Notes: generated from the sequence alone by a model not told the origin. A stretch of DNA of 64,000 bases from Nocardiopsis mwathae (GCF_014201195.1 NZ_JACHDS010000001.1:2976001-3040000); one strand, 5' to 3'. Positions 23,486-33,453 are shown, counted from the stretch's first letter. Made by a program: numbers and translations.

Positions 23486-25237
23486 GTGGCAGACCAGCGG
23501 CTTTCCCCACCCGGAGCACTCGTCCAAGGCACCCTCGACGAGCTGGGTACCCCCCTCACGCACACGACGTTCGTGGTCGTCGACCTGGAGACCACCGGAT
23601 CGCGCTCCGACGGCGCCGGGATCACCGAGATCGGCGCCGTCAAGGTGCGCGGCGGCGAGGTCCTCGGCGAGTTCGGCACCCTCGTCGACCCCCGCATGCC
23701 CATCCCGCCGCACATCACCCTGCTGACCGGCATCACCCAGGCCATGGTCGCCACCGCCCCCGGTCTGGATGCGGCCCTGCCCGCCTTCCTGGAGTTCGCC
23801 GGGCTGCACGCCGAGGGCCCGGCCGAGCAGGACGAGGGTCCCGTGCTGGTCGCCCACAACGCCCCCTTCGACATCGGGTTCCTGAAGGCCGCGTGTGCCC
23901 GGCACGGCCACACCTGGCCCGCCCCCACCGTCGTCGACACCCTGCCCATCGCCCGCCGCCTGGTCACCCGCGACGAGGTGCGCAACCACAAGCTCGGCAC
24001 GCTGGCCGGGTTCTTCGGGGTCCCCGACCTGCCGACCCACCGCGCCCTCGACGACGCCCGCGCCACCGTCGGCGTCCTGCACGGGCTGCTGGAACGCCTC
24101 GGCTCACACGGCGTCGACACCCTGGAAGAGCTGAGGAGCTTCCGCACCCCGCGCACCGGCGCCCAGCGCCGCAAGCGCCACCTCGCCGACGACGTCCCCG
24201 AGGCCCCCGGTGTCTACGTCTTCACCGACGCCAAGGGCGACACCCTGTATGTCGGCAAGAGCTCGAACCTGCGGCGGCGCGTCCGCTCCTACTTCACCGC
24301 CGCCGAGACGCGCGGGCGTATCCGGGACATGATCGCCCTCGTCGAAGGGGTCATCCCGATCGTCTGCGGTACCGCGCTGGAGGCGGAGGTCCGCGAGCTG
24401 CGGCTCATCGCCGAGCGCAAGCCGCCCTACAACCGCCGCTCCCGCAACCCCGGACGCGCCGCCTGGCTGAAGCTGACCCGGGAGGCCTACCCGCGGCTGT
24501 CGGTCGTCCGCACGGTCCGCGACGACGACGCGCCCTACATCGGCCCCTTCCGCTCCTCCCGCGAGGCCGAACTGGCCCGCGAGGCGCTGCACCAGGCCAT
24601 CCCGCTGCGCCAGTGCACCCACCGCTTCTCCCCCGCCCGCCCCATCAGCGCCTGTGTTCTGGCCCAGCTGGGCCGGTGCGGCGCGCCCTGCGACGGCAGC
24701 GAGTCCCCCGCGCGCTACGCGGAGCACGCGGCGGCCGCCGAGGCGGCCATGACCACCGACGCCACCCCCGTCGTCGAGGCGCTGAGCGGTCACATCACCC
24801 GGCTCTCCGTCGAACTGCGCTATGAGGAGGCCGCGCTCCACCGCGACCGGCGGGCCGCGTTCGTGGCCGGCGCCGCGCGCGCCCAGCGCCTCGCCGCCCT
24901 GGCCGCGGTGCCCCAGCTGGTCGCCGCGCAGCCGACCCGGCCGGGGTGGGAGGTGCACGTCATCCGGTACGGGCGGCTCGCCGGGAGCGGCACGATGCGG
25001 CCCGGAAGCGATCCCCACGCCTACGTCGAGGCGCTCGTCGCGGCCGCCGAGACCGTGTTCCCCGGCCCCGGCCCCAGTCCGCGGGCGACCCCCGGGGAGA
25101 TGGAGTGCGTGCTGCGCTGGCTGGGCTCGCCCGGCATCCGGCTGATCGACACCGCGGCCCCGTGGACATGCCCGGTCAATGGTGCCGAGAAGCACCGAGA
25201 GCTGACAGACTGGCAGCGCGACAGCGCCTACGACTGA
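23486..25237 (+). CDS. DEDD exonuclease fused to UvrC/Cho-like GIY-YIG nuclease
   Basis: A 583-residue fusion. Residues 25-200 are a DnaQ-type 3-5 exonuclease: VVVDLETTG, HNAPFDIGFL and HRALDDARAT carry the DEDDh residues. Residues 225-310 form a GIY-YIG domain (APGVYVFTDAKGDTLYVGKSSNLRRR) like UvrC and Cho, followed by a UvrC-type cysteine-containing region (QCTHRFSPARPISACVLAQLGRCGAPC). The protein is likely a DNA repair or mismatch-processing nuclease; the fusion is common in actinobacteria. The start is GTG 23486, with a TAGGCT box 6 nt before it. Confidence 0.92.
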   Translation: MADQRLSPPGALVQGTLDELGTPLTHTTFVVVDLETTGSRSDGAGITEIGAVKVRGGEVLGEFGTLVDPRMPIPPHITLLTGITQAMVATAPGLDAALPAFLEFAGLHAEGPAEQDEGPVLVAHNAPFDIGFLKAACARHGHTWPAPTVVDTLPIARRLVTRDEVRNHKLGTLAGFFGVPDLPTHRALDDARATVGVLHGLLERLGSHGVDTLEELRSFRTPRTGAQRRKRHLADDVPEAPGVYVFTDAKGDTLYVGKSSNLRRRVRSYFTAAETRGRIRDMIALVEGVIPIVCGTALEAEVRELRLIAERKPPYNRRSRNPGRAAWLKLTREAYPRLSVVRTVRDDDAPYIGPFRSSREAELAREALHQAIPLRQCTHRFSPARPISACVLAQLGRCGAPCDGSESPARYAEHAAAAEAAMTTDATPVVEALSGHITRLSVELRYEEAALHRDRRAAFVAGAARAQRLAALAAVPQLVAAQPTRPGWEVHVIRYGRLAGSGTMRPGSDPHAYVEALVAAAETVFPGPGPSPRATPGEMECVLRWLGSPGIRLIDTAAPWTCPVNGAEKHRELTDWQRDSAYD

Positions 25238-25338
25238 CCATCCGCAGGCCCGCGCCGACGTCCGCCGTCGATCCCGGCGCCCGGGGGCGGAGGCCGGCAT
25301 CACGCGGCACAGCCCAGCGACATCGTGGACGGAGATCG

Positions 25339-26109
25339 ATGGCAGGCATCCCGCTCAGCGACGACTACCGGGGCCGCCGGGTACCCGTCGTCACCTACCT
25401 GCTGATCGCCGCCTGTGTCAGCGTCTATCTGCTGTCGCCCATGTCGATGCTGGCGTTCTGGTACGGCGACTCCCTGGTGTCCCGCGTGTGCCCGGTGGAC
25501 GTGTACGTCTGGCGCTGGGGCGCCATCCCGGTCGAGCTCCTGAGCGGCGATCAGCTCCCCTACTCCGGCGGCTGCTCCGGCGGGGAGTTCACCAAGGTCC
25601 CCTGGGTCTCGGCGTTCACCGCGATGTTCCTGCACGGCGACGCCGTCCACCTGATGAGCAACATGGTGTTCCTGTTCGTGTTCGGCCCCGTGGTCGAGGA
25701 CCGGCTGGGCCGCCTGCGCTACCTGGGCCTGTACACGGCCACCGGGCTCATCGCGACCTACGCCTACGCACTGGGGACGCCCGACGCCGACATGCCGCTG
25801 GTCGGCGCCTCAGGGGCGGTCTCCGGCGTGCTGGGCGCCTACCTGCTGGTGCAGCGCCGCAGCCGGATCATCTTCCTCGCGCTGTTCGTGCTGCCGATCC
25901 GGCTCCCGGGGTGGGTGATGGTCGGCACCTACTTCGTCCTTCAGTATTTTCTCTACGTCAGCGTGTCGCTGTTCCCCAGCGCCGACGGGGACAGCGGCAA
26001 CATCGCCTATGCCGCGCACGTCTACGGTTTCATCGGCGGGGTGATCGGTGGGCTGCTGATCCACCGCATACGCTGGCGTGCGGGCACGCGCCTGTCGGAC
26101 GTGTACTGA
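25339..26109 (+). CDS. Rhomboid-family intramembrane serine protease
   Basis: A 256-residue protein with about six membrane helices. Rhomboid hallmarks are the FLHGDAVHLMSNMVFLFVFG helix, the catalytic serine in GASGAVSGVLGAY and the catalytic histidine in HVYGFIGGVIGG. It cleaves membrane proteins within the bilayer; substrates cannot be inferred. ATG 25339 has GGAG upstream. The region before the first helix is short, and a cysteine-containing extracellular loop follows helix 1 (SRVCPVDVYV, SGGCSGG). Confidence 0.9.
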   Translation: MAGIPLSDDYRGRRVPVVTYLLIAACVSVYLLSPMSMLAFWYGDSLVSRVCPVDVYVWRWGAIPVELLSGDQLPYSGGCSGGEFTKVPWVSAFTAMFLHGDAVHLMSNMVFLFVFGPVVEDRLGRLRYLGLYTATGLIATYAYALGTPDADMPLVGASGAVSGVLGAYLLVQRRSRIIFLALFVLPIRLPGWVMVGTYFVLQYFLYVSVSLFPSADGDSGNIAYAAHVYGFIGGVIGGLLIHRIRWRAGTRLSDVY

Positions 26110-26179
26110 TCGGGCCCGGAGCGCGGATCCCCGACGTCGGCGGCCGTCTTTTCCACCCACTCTGCCAGGAGGAGAGCCA

Positions 26180-26455
26180 GTGATCACCGCGATCGTCATG
26201 ATCAAGGCCGACGTGGACCGCATCCCGGAGGTCGCCGAGGCGATCGCCGAAATCGACGGCGTCAGCGAGGTGTACTCCGTCACCGGTGGCATCGATCTGA
26301 TCGCGTTGGTCCGCGTGCGGCGGCACGAGGAGCTCGCCGACGTCATCCCGGGCCGGGTGAACAGGATCCCCGGTATCCGATCGTCCGACACCCACATCGC
26401 CTTCAACGCCTATTCCCGGCACGACCTGCAGGCCGCGTTCTCCCTCGGCCTCTGA
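26180..26455 (+). CDS. Stand-alone Lrp/AsnC ligand-binding (RAM) domain protein
   Basis: A 91-residue protein consisting only of the alpha-beta effector domain of Lrp/AsnC regulators (ITAIVMIKADVDRIPEVAEAI, VYSVTGGIDLIALVRV). It has no helix-turn-helix, so it cannot bind DNA by itself; such proteins assemble into decamers and may bind amino acids. The start is GTG 26180, with AGGAGGAG just upstream. It lies 70 bp after the rhomboid gene and ends in a strong hairpin shared with the convergent trpD. Confidence 0.88.
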   Translation: MITAIVMIKADVDRIPEVAEAIAEIDGVSEVYSVTGGIDLIALVRVRRHEELADVIPGRVNRIPGIRSSDTHIAFNAYSRHDLQAAFSLGL

Positions 26456-26468
26456 CCGGCACCGACGG

Positions 26469-26508
26469 GCGGCGGCCCGCGACCACGTCGGTGGTCGCGG
26501 GCCGCCGC
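26469..26508. terminator. Bidirectional hairpin between the Lrp-domain gene and trpD
   Basis: Perfect 18-bp arms (26469-26486 and 26491-26508) with loop GTCG, 13 bp after the stop of the Lrp-domain gene and 35 bp before the trpD stop. Confidence 0.82.
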
Positions 26509-26543
26509 TGCAGGGGCACTCGTACGGGGAGCCGGAGAAGGGC

Positions 26544-27596
26544 CTAGACGCGCTTGCCGTGGGACTGGCTGACCTCGACCCAGCGGTCGAGCACCCGAAC
26601 CGCGGCGCCGCTGTCGACGGCCTCGGCGGCCCGCTCGTAGCCGGACCGCAGAGCGTCCACCAGGGGACCGGTGAGGCCGTCGACGGCCGTGATCGCCGCG
26701 GCCGCGTTCAGCAGCACGGCATCGCGGATCGGACCGTGGCGCCCGGCGATGGTCTCGCGCACCACCCGGGCGTTGAACTCGACGTCACCGCCGCGCAGAG
26801 CCTCGGGGTCCGCCCGGTCGATGCCGAGGTCCACCGGGTCCAGGGTCTCCCGGTGCACCTCGCCGTCGCGGACCGTCCACACCCCCGAGGTCGTCGTGGT
26901 GGTCAGTTCGTCCAGGCCGTCGTCCCCTCGGAAGACCAGTGCGCTGACCCCGCGGCGGGCGAACACCCCGGCCACGGTGGCGCACATGCTCTCGTCGAAG
27001 ACGCCGATGGCGCCCGCCCCGGGGCGGGCCGGGTTGGTCAGCGGTCCGAGGAAGTTGAACACCGTCGGCACGGCGAGCTCGCGGCGGGGCTTGGCGGCGT
27101 AGCGCAGCGACGGGTGGAACAGCGGCGCGAAGCAGAAGGTGATCCCCGCCTCGTCGGCCACTCGCGCGGTCGCCTCCGGCGGAAGGTCGATGACCACGCC
27201 GAGCCGCTCCAGCACGTCGGCGGTGCCGCAGGAGGACGAGGCCGCGCGGTTGCCGTGCTTGACGACCTTGGCTCCGGCCGCGGCCGCGACGATGGCGGCC
27301 ATCGTCGAGACGTTGACGGTGTGTGCGAGGTCACCGCCGGTGCCGACGATGTCGACGGTCCGGCCGGGAACCGAGATCTGCACGGCGTTGTCCAGCATTC
27401 CGCTGGCCAGACCGGTGACCTCCTCCACGCTGGCGCCCTTGGCCCGCAGCGCGATGGCGAATCCGGCGATCTGGGCGTCGGTCGCGGATCCCGACATGAT
27501 CTCGTTCATCGCCCACTCCGTCTCCTCGGCGGAGAGGGAATCGCCCTCCAGCAGGGCGGTGATCAGGTCGGACCAGGTTCGCTCACGTGTACGCAA
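26544..27596 (-). CDS. trpD: Anthranilate phosphoribosyltransferase
   Basis: The second step of tryptophan synthesis, joining anthranilate and phosphoribosyl pyrophosphate. A 350-residue protein, the normal length. Motifs are the PRPP loop VDIVGTGGD, the [18 protein letters not shown] segment, and [26 protein letters not shown]... around the anthranilate site. The start is TTG 27596, with GGAGG 8 nt upstream; the longer frame to 27893 has no TrpD resemblance. It is isolated from other trp genes, as in several actinomycetes. It converges with the Lrp-domain gene. Confidence 0.93.
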   Translation of the reverse strand: MRTRERTWSDLITALLEGDSLSAEETEWAMNEIMSGSATDAQIAGFAIALRAKGASVEEVTGLASGMLDNAVQISVPGRTVDIVGTGGDLAHTVNVSTMAAIVAAAAGAKVVKHGNRAASSSCGTADVLERLGVVIDLPPEATARVADEAGITFCFAPLFHPSLRYAAKPRRELAVPTVFNFLGPLTNPARPGAGAIGVFDESMCATVAGVFARRGVSALVFRGDDGLDELTTTTTSGVWTVRDGEVHRETLDPVDLGIDRADPEALRGGDVEFNARVVRETIAGRHGPIRDAVLLNAAAAITAVDGLTGPLVDALRSGYERAAEAVDSGAAVRVLDRWVEVSQSHGKRV

Positions 27597-27902
27597 CAGA
27601 CGTCCTCCAGGTTCTCGGTCACGGGGTCGGCGACATCGATCGGCCGCGTCCCAGGGCGACGCGGGCGGATGGGATGGGTCGGCTGTGCCATCGCCATCGC
27701 GCGATGTCGGCTCCGTGATGCGCAGCACCAAGGAAGGAGAGGCGGTGCCGGGCACCGCCGGCGGATCGGCGTGAGGCGCCGCCGTTGGCGTGAACGACGG
27801 CGACGGAGTACACCATCGAAGCGGCTTTCCGTGCGTGGACCGACGGGTCGTGGGACCGACCGGAGGCCGGTGGCGGCCCCCGGGGTGGACCACCCAGCCT
27901 AT
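27597..27902. other. Leader region upstream of trpD
   Basis: A 306-bp gap on the trpD side. I searched it for a tryptophan leader peptide. The only clustered Trp codons (ARWRWHSRP) have no start codon close upstream in frame, so no attenuator is claimed. Confidence 0.4.
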
Positions 27903-28340
27903 CTAGCTCGCGGCCGGCCGCGCGGCGCGCGTCCGCATCAGTTCGGCCAGCGCCTCGGCCAGCGCCACCGGGTCGATCGGGTGGCTGACGGCCTTGTCGG
28001 CGCGCGACCACGCCGCCAGCCAGCCGTCGTCGCGGCGGCCGATGAGCACCAGCACCGGCGGCGACTGGTAGATCTCGTCCTTGATCTGGCGGCACAGCCC
28101 CATCCCGCCGACCGGGGCGGCCTCGCCGTCGAGAACGGCGACGTCGATGCCGCTGTCCTCCAGGTGCTTGAGCGCGACCGGGGACGTGGCGCACTCGATG
28201 ATCTCGACCTTGGGGACGTCGGCGGCCGGACGGCGGCCGATCGCGAGCCGCACCTGCTCGCGTACCGCGGCGTCGCTGCTGTAGACGAGGATCCGCATCT
28301 TCGGGCCGTGCTGCGCGGAGTCGCGGTCGTTGTTCGCCAT
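27903..28340 (-). CDS. Degenerate response-regulator receiver-like protein
   Basis: A 145-residue protein with a receiver-domain fold (MRILVYSSDAAVREQVRLAIG, then IDVAVLDGEAAPVGGMGLC with the candidate phospho-Asp, and ADKAVSHPIDPVALAEAL) and no output domain. The acidic pair after strand 1 is reduced to SSD and the Thr/Ser switch is not obvious, so phosphorylation is doubtful. Its conserved-looking place divergent from the cytochrome oxidase genes suggests a role in respiration, but this is inference. ATG 28340 is used; ATG 28298 (MRILVYSS) is possible. Confidence 0.75.
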   Translation of the reverse strand: MANNDRDSAQHGPKMRILVYSSDAAVREQVRLAIGRRPAADVPKVEIIECATSPVALKHLEDSGIDVAVLDGEAAPVGGMGLCRQIKDEIYQSPPVLVLIGRRDDGWLAAWSRADKAVSHPIDPVALAEALAELMRTRAARPAAS

Positions 28341-28739
28341 GCTCAACCGTCCCTACTCAAATCCATGTGGGGGAGAACGCCACCACTGCCGAGCCTACGT
28401 TCCTTGAGACCTTCGACACGACAGGATGCCACCCAGGCCACCCCGCCAGCCATGGCCGCCCCCCGCCGGTACGACGGCCCGATACCGATTCGATACCTTC
28501 CCGCGCACGCGGCCCGACTGCGAACGCCCAGCTCACCCCCGTGAATCCCGGCCGCTGCGGGGCAAGCGGCACCCCGGACGCCCGCCCACGCGCACTCCCT
28601 CGGCTGCGAGCGCCGGATAACGGGAAGGTCGCGAAGCGACAACGTCCCCCGTCACAGGCCGGTAGCGTTGTCGGCGCCGATCACACGGGTTCCGGGGGGT
28701 CGTGCACCACCTCGCGCGAGATGCCGTAATAATGCTGAC
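28341..28739. other. Divergent intergenic region before ctaE
   Basis: A 399-bp gap with promoters for the receiver-like gene and ctaE. The right end holds TAATAA (28727-28732), 7 nt before GTG 28740, a probable -10 box for a leaderless ctaE transcript. No small gene was identified. Confidence 0.5.
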
Positions 28740-29363
28740 GTGGCGACAGCAACCGCGAACCAAACAACAGGACCGACACCAGTGCATGGTGCGGCTAAGC
28801 GACCTGACCTGGTGAGCGTTGGCACCATCGTGTGGTTGGCCAACGAGCTCATGTTCTTCGCAGCGCTGTTCGCGATGTACTTCACCATCCGATCGGTGAC
28901 CGTGGGCAACCCCGACCTGGGGCCCTGGCCGGAGGTCGAGCCCGACGTCGGCTACGCCCTCGTGTTCACCATCATTCTGGTGGCCTCCAGCTTCACCGCG
29001 CAGGCCGGCGTCTGGGCCGCCGAGCGCGGTGACGTGCGGAAGCTCCGTATGTGGTTCTTCATCTCGTTCCTCATGGGCCTGGTCTTCGTACTCGGCCAGG
29101 CGAACGAATACCGAGAGCTCGTCCACGAGGGACTGACCCTGCAGTCCAGCGCCTACGGCTCGATGTTCTACCTCACCACGGGTTTCCACGGTCTCCACGT
29201 GATCGGTGGGCTGATCGCGTTCCTGCTCCTGCTGGGACGCACGTACGCCGCGAAGCGCTTCACCCACCAGCAGGCCACGAGCGCGATCGTTGTGTCCTAC
29301 TACTGGCACTTCGTCGATGTGGTCTGGGTCGCTTTGTTCGCAACCATCTACTTCATTCAGTAA
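28740..29363 (+). CDS. ctaE: Cytochrome c oxidase subunit III
   Basis: A 207-residue membrane subunit of the aa3 oxidase with five helices, the short actinobacterial form. Typical segments are [36 protein letters not shown] and [20 protein letters not shown]. It lies directly before qcrCAB, as in mycobacteria, where the two complexes form one bcc-aa3 supercomplex. GTG 28740 has no ribosome binding site but follows a TAATAA box by 7 nt. Confidence 0.95.
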   Translation: MATATANQTTGPTPVHGAAKRPDLVSVGTIVWLANELMFFAALFAMYFTIRSVTVGNPDLGPWPEVEPDVGYALVFTIILVASSFTAQAGVWAAERGDVRKLRMWFFISFLMGLVFVLGQANEYRELVHEGLTLQSSAYGSMFYLTTGFHGLHVIGGLIAFLLLLGRTYAAKRFTHQQATSAIVVSYYWHFVDVVWVALFATIYFIQ

Positions 29364-29380
29364 CCCGAATCGGGGAAACC

Positions 29381-30292
29381 GTGAAATGGATTACCGCGCG
29401 GCGACGGCATCCCCTTGCGGGGTATGTCGTCGTCATACTCGCGCTTGGCCTCTTCGGTCTGGGCTACGCCTTCGTGGCGCCCACCGGGACCGACAGGGCC
29501 GAGGCGCAGACACTTGCCGCCGAAAAGGTCGACGACCGTCAGCCTGACGCTCAGCGGGGCAAGGACATCTTCAACAAGACCTGTGCGAGCTGCCACGGTC
29601 TGACCGGCGGAGGCTCCGCCAACGGCCCGGACATCACCGGTTCCGGTGAGGCCGCGGTCAACTTCCAGGTGAGCACCGGGCGTATGCCGTCCATGGACCC
29701 GGACACGCAGATGCCGCGGAAGCCGCAGGCCATCACCGATGAGGAGCTCGACGACCTCATCGCGTACTACAACGCCGAGATCGGCGACGGCCCGAAGATC
29801 CCCTACGACGTCCCGGGCAACGCTCCGCAGCGAGGCGACTTCGACGACGAGGAGTCCTTCGAGTCCGCCAAGGCGGAGTACGACGACGCCTACGAGAAGT
29901 ACCTCGCAGGGGCCCAGGACACCGAGGCGGGCATGAAGCTGTACCTGACCAACTGTGCGCACTGCCACAGCTGGTCCGGTGCCGGCGGCGCGCTCACCGG
30001 CGGCAAGTACGCGCCCGAGATCCACGACGCCACACCGCGTCAGATCTATGAGGCCATGCTCACCGGGCCCGGGCAGATGCCCGTGTTCAACGACACCACC
30101 GTCACGCCGACGGAGAAGCAGGAACTGATCTCGTACGTGAAGACCCTGCAGTACGAGCCGAACGCGGGCGGAATCTTCGACCTGAACCGCATCGGCCAGG
30201 TCGCCGAAGGCTTCATCGGCTGGACCGTCGGTCTCACCCTGATCGTGGCCTGCGCGATCTGGATCACCGCGAAGCAGCGAGCCCATGACTGA
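29381..30292 (+). CDS. qcrC: Diheme cytochrome c subunit of the bc1-type complex
   Basis: A 303-residue cytochrome cc anchored by an N-terminal helix (about 12-32) and a C-terminal helix (about 275-295). Two heme motifs are present, CASCH and CAHCH, each followed by a distal Met in a later GRMP or GQMP segment. In actinobacteria it replaces soluble cytochrome c by passing electrons straight to CtaC. The start is GTG 29381, 17 bp after ctaE; it overlaps qcrA by 8 bp. Confidence 0.95.
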   Translation: MKWITARRRHPLAGYVVVILALGLFGLGYAFVAPTGTDRAEAQTLAAEKVDDRQPDAQRGKDIFNKTCASCHGLTGGGSANGPDITGSGEAAVNFQVSTGRMPSMDPDTQMPRKPQAITDEELDDLIAYYNAEIGDGPKIPYDVPGNAPQRGDFDDEESFESAKAEYDDAYEKYLAGAQDTEAGMKLYLTNCAHCHSWSGAGGALTGGKYAPEIHDATPRQIYEAMLTGPGQMPVFNDTTVTPTEKQELISYVKTLQYEPNAGGIFDLNRIGQVAEGFIGWTVGLTLIVACAIWITAKQRAHD

Positions 30293-31403
30293 AAACAACA
30301 CCAACCCCGATAACGAGGCGGGTGCCGACGACCGCGTCATCGGCACCCCTTCGGACGCCTCCGGCGACACGATCGTCGCCGGTTCGGCGGAACCGCACCG
30401 TGAGCACGCCGGGCCGTATCCGGCCGAGGAGACGCACACGCGCTCCGAGGAGGAGCAGCGCAAGGGCGAGAAGATCGCCTCCGCGTGGTTCATCATCGCG
30501 TTCCTCGCCGGCATCGGCTTCTTCGTGGCCTACTTCGCGTGGCCGCCGAACGCCGCGGACGAGCCGGCGATCGCCGACCCGCAGATCGGCCAGTACTCGA
30601 ACATGGCGCTGGGCGGCACGCTCGCCCTCGCCCTGTTCGCGATCGGCGCCGGCATGACGGTGTGGGCGCGCCGCGTGATGCCGCACTACGAGGTGTCCTC
30701 GCCCTACGACGAGCTCCCCTCCCCGCCGGAGGAGAAGAAGTCGTTCAGCGAGTTCTTCATGAAGAGCGCGGACGAGAGCGGGTTCCTCAAGCGCCCGCTG
30801 ATGCGCCGCACCCTGCTGCTGGCGATGGCGCCGATGGGGCTCGCCCCCATCGTCATGCTGCGCGACACCGGGCCGCTCCCCGGCGACAAGCTGCACAACA
30901 CCCTTTGGGAAAAGGGCATGCACATCGCCGTCGAGGGCACGCACCGCAAGATCAAGGTCTCGGACCTCGACGAGGTCGGCGGCATGATCTCGGCACTGCC
31001 CTACGTCGAGCCCAGCGAGGAGAACCCCCACGGGGCCGTCAGCCTCAACGACCAGGCCAAGGCCGTCATCCTGCTCATCAAGATGCCGGAGGACGCCTGG
31101 GGCCCGGAAATGACCGAGCAGAAGCTCAACTGGACGCAGGACGGGATCATCGCGTACTCCAAGATCTGCACGCACGTCGGCTGCCCGGCGGCGCTGTACG
31201 AGCGGGAGACGCACCGCATCCTGTGCCCGTGCCACCAGTCGACGTTCGACGCCGCCGATGCCGCCAAGGTCGTCTTCGGCCCCGCGCACCGGCCCCTGCC
31301 CCAGCTGCCGCTCTCGGTGGACGACGAGGGCTACCTGGTGGCGGACGGGGACTTCTCCCAAGCGGTCGGCCCGACGTTCTGGGACGCGGAGAAGGAGGCC
31401 TAG
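30285..31403 (+). CDS. qcrA: Rieske iron-sulfur subunit of the bc1-type complex
   Basis: A 372-residue subunit. After an acidic N-terminal tail (1-60) there are three membrane helices (about 66-85, 105-125, 178-195), as usual for actinobacterial QcrA. The Rieske cluster ligands are in CTHVGC (295-300) and CPCHQS (about 313-318). It oxidises menaquinol and passes electrons to QcrC. The ATG lies inside the end of qcrC, so they are translationally coupled; qcrB follows after 3 bp. Confidence 0.96.
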   Translation: MTENNTNPDNEAGADDRVIGTPSDASGDTIVAGSAEPHREHAGPYPAEETHTRSEEEQRKGEKIASAWFIIAFLAGIGFFVAYFAWPPNAADEPAIADPQIGQYSNMALGGTLALALFAIGAGMTVWARRVMPHYEVSSPYDELPSPPEEKKSFSEFFMKSADESGFLKRPLMRRTLLLAMAPMGLAPIVMLRDTGPLPGDKLHNTLWEKGMHIAVEGTHRKIKVSDLDEVGGMISALPYVEPSEENPHGAVSLNDQAKAVILLIKMPEDAWGPEMTEQKLNWTQDGIIAYSKICTHVGCPAALYERETHRILCPCHQSTFDAADAAKVVFGPAHRPLPQLPLSVDDEGYLVADGDFSQAVGPTFWDAEKEA

Positions 31404-31406
31404 TCG

Positions 31407-33062
31407 ATGAGTACGACCCCAGAGGCGCCCAAGGCGCTGCGGAACATCGGCAACTACATCGATGACCGCTTCCACCTGTCGAAGACCGGTGAGAAGAACC
31501 TGCGCAAGGTCTTCCCGAACCACTGGTCCTTCATGCTGGGCGAGATCGCCCTGTACTCGTTCATCATCCTCATCATCACCGGAATCTTCCTGACGTTCTG
31601 GTTCATTCCGAGCATGGCCGAGGTCACCTACGACGGCTCCTATGAGCGCCTCAACGGTGTCGAGATGAGCGAGGCCTACGCGTCCACGCTGTACATCGAC
31701 TTCGATGTGCGCGGCGGGTTCCTGGTCCGGCAGATCCACCACTGGGCGGCGCTGATCTTCGTCGCCTCGCTGGTGGTGCACATGCTTCGGGTGTTCTTCA
31801 CCGGAGCGTTCCGCAAGCCGCGCGAGATCAACTGGCTGATCGGTGTCGCGATCTTCGCCCTGGCGATGGTCGAGGGCCTCTTCGGCTACTCGCTGCCGGA
31901 CGACCTGCCCTCGGGCATGGGTGTCCGCATCCTGCAGGGTGTGATCATCGCGCTGCCGCTGGTCGGCACGTATCTCAGCATGTTCCTCTTCGGCGGGGAG
32001 TTCCCCGGCGACGAGATCATCACGCGGCTGTACATGCTGCACATCCTGCTGATCCCCGGGATCCTGCTGGCGCTGATCGTGGCGCACTTCATGATCCTGT
32101 GGCACCAGAAGCACACGCAGTACCCCGGGAAGGGGAAGACCGAGAAGAAGGTCGTCGGTACGCCGATGTTCCCCGGGTTCGCCGTCAAGGCGGGCGGGTT
32201 CTTCTTCTTCGTCTTCGCGATCATGGCCGGGCTCAGCGCGTTCGTGCAGATCAACCCGATCCACCTGTTCGGCCCGTTCAGCCCGACATCCATCACCTCG
32301 GGTCTGCAGCCCGACTGGTACATGGGCTTCATGGAGGGGTCGCTGCGGGTCTTCCCGAACTGGTTCGACTTCCAGATCTTCGGCTACGCCGTTCCGACCG
32401 GCGTGCTGGTCCCGGGCCTGGTGATTCCGGGACTGATCTTCGGTGGTCTGGCGGCCTGGCCGTTCCTGGAGCAGTGGATCACCGGCGACAAGCGCCACCA
32501 CAACGTGGCCGACCGCCCGCGCAACGCGCCGGTCCGCACCGGCCTGGGTGTCGCCGGCATGACCTTCTACGGTCTGCTCTGGATGGCCGGGTCGAACGAC
32601 GTCCTGTCGGAGACCTTCTCGATCAGCCTGTACGCGACGACGTATTTCTTCCGGATCTTCCTGATCGCCGGACCGATCATCGCGTTCATCATCACCAAGC
32701 GCATCTGCCTGGGCCTGCAGCGCCGGGACCGGGAGACGCTGGAGCACGGCTACGAGAGCGGCACCATCCAGCAGCTGCCCAGCGGTGAGTTCGTCGAGGT
32801 CCACAAGGAGTCCTCGGACGACACCGTGCACGTGCTGCAGGCCAAGCAGCCGGTCGAGCGGATCGACGTCGATGCCGTCGACGAGCACGGTGTCGAGGCC
32901 CCGGAGGCCCGTGGCGTCATGGGGCGGATGCGCGCCGCCCTGGCCCACTGGTACACGAAGGACAACATCTCCTTCGAGGGCGTCGAGCCGCACAGCGGCC
33001 ACCACCTCCACCACGGCGCGCACGGTGCCGAGGAGGAGACCAAGGCCGGCTCGTCCTCCTGA
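31407..33062 (+). CDS. qcrB: Cytochrome b subunit of the bc1-type complex
   Basis: A 551-residue cytochrome b with about nine membrane helices. Heme-ligand histidines lie in VRQIHHWAALIFVASLVVHMLRVFF and in IPGILLALIVAHFMILWHQKH, and the quinol-site region includes the PDWYMGFMEGSLRVFPNW segment. The C-terminal 110 residues form a hydrophilic tail, as in other actinobacteria. It ends the ctaE-qcrCAB unit and is followed by a strong hairpin. Confidence 0.96.
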   Translation: MSTTPEAPKALRNIGNYIDDRFHLSKTGEKNLRKVFPNHWSFMLGEIALYSFIILIITGIFLTFWFIPSMAEVTYDGSYERLNGVEMSEAYASTLYIDFDVRGGFLVRQIHHWAALIFVASLVVHMLRVFFTGAFRKPREINWLIGVAIFALAMVEGLFGYSLPDDLPSGMGVRILQGVIIALPLVGTYLSMFLFGGEFPGDEIITRLYMLHILLIPGILLALIVAHFMILWHQKHTQYPGKGKTEKKVVGTPMFPGFAVKAGGFFFFVFAIMAGLSAFVQINPIHLFGPFSPTSITSGLQPDWYMGFMEGSLRVFPNWFDFQIFGYAVPTGVLVPGLVIPGLIFGGLAAWPFLEQWITGDKRHHNVADRPRNAPVRTGLGVAGMTFYGLLWMAGSNDVLSETFSISLYATTYFFRIFLIAGPIIAFIITKRICLGLQRRDRETLEHGYESGTIQQLPSGEFVEVHKESSDDTVHVLQAKQPVERIDVDAVDEHGVEAPEARGVMGRMRAALAHWYTKDNISFEGVEPHSGHHLHHGAHGAEEETKAGSSS

Positions 33063-33087
33063 GGCGAACCCCAACGGCCGAAACACC

Positions 33088-33119
33088 AGGCCCGGCCCCC
33101 GAAAGCGGGGGCCGGGCCT
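33088..33119 (+). terminator. Terminator of the ctaE-qcrCAB unit
   Basis: 13-bp arms (33088-33100 and 33107-33119) with a short A-containing loop, 26 bp after the qcrB stop, followed by TCGTCG. Confidence 0.78.
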
Positions 33120-33453
33120 TCGTCGTCCTGTGCGAGCTCTGAGCGTCCTGTGCGGCCTGACGACGACGGCGGCGGGGAAGACGAGGGAGACGGTGTCAGG
33201 GGCGGCCGTCCGCCGGCGGGGCGTGGCCGGGTCGGCCGCAGTCCCCTCCGTCGCGGACCGACCCGGTGATAGCGCCATCCCACCCCCGAGAACAGCGGAG
33301 GCAGGGGGCTCGGGGGACGGCGGGACGGGGAAGGGCGCCCGCCCCCGCCCCTCCCCCTCACGTCGTCACGGCCGCTCGTCTCCCCAGGACACCGAGCAGG
33401 CGACCACCGGCAGGACCGCACAGCGGTCCTGCCATCGCCCACCCCGCACAGCA
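33120..33453. other. Convergent intergenic region after qcrB
   Basis: A 334-bp stretch between the qcrB terminator and the hairpin of the convergent L,D-transpeptidase gene. It contains one extra hairpin (GGCAGGACCGC-ACA-GCGGTCCTGCC, 33409-33433) and no convincing gene. Confidence 0.5.

Noticed and set aside
27597-27902. Tryptophan leader peptide before trpD
   Set aside because: The only clustered Trp codons (RWRWH) have no nearby in-frame start codon and no terminator-like stem follows.
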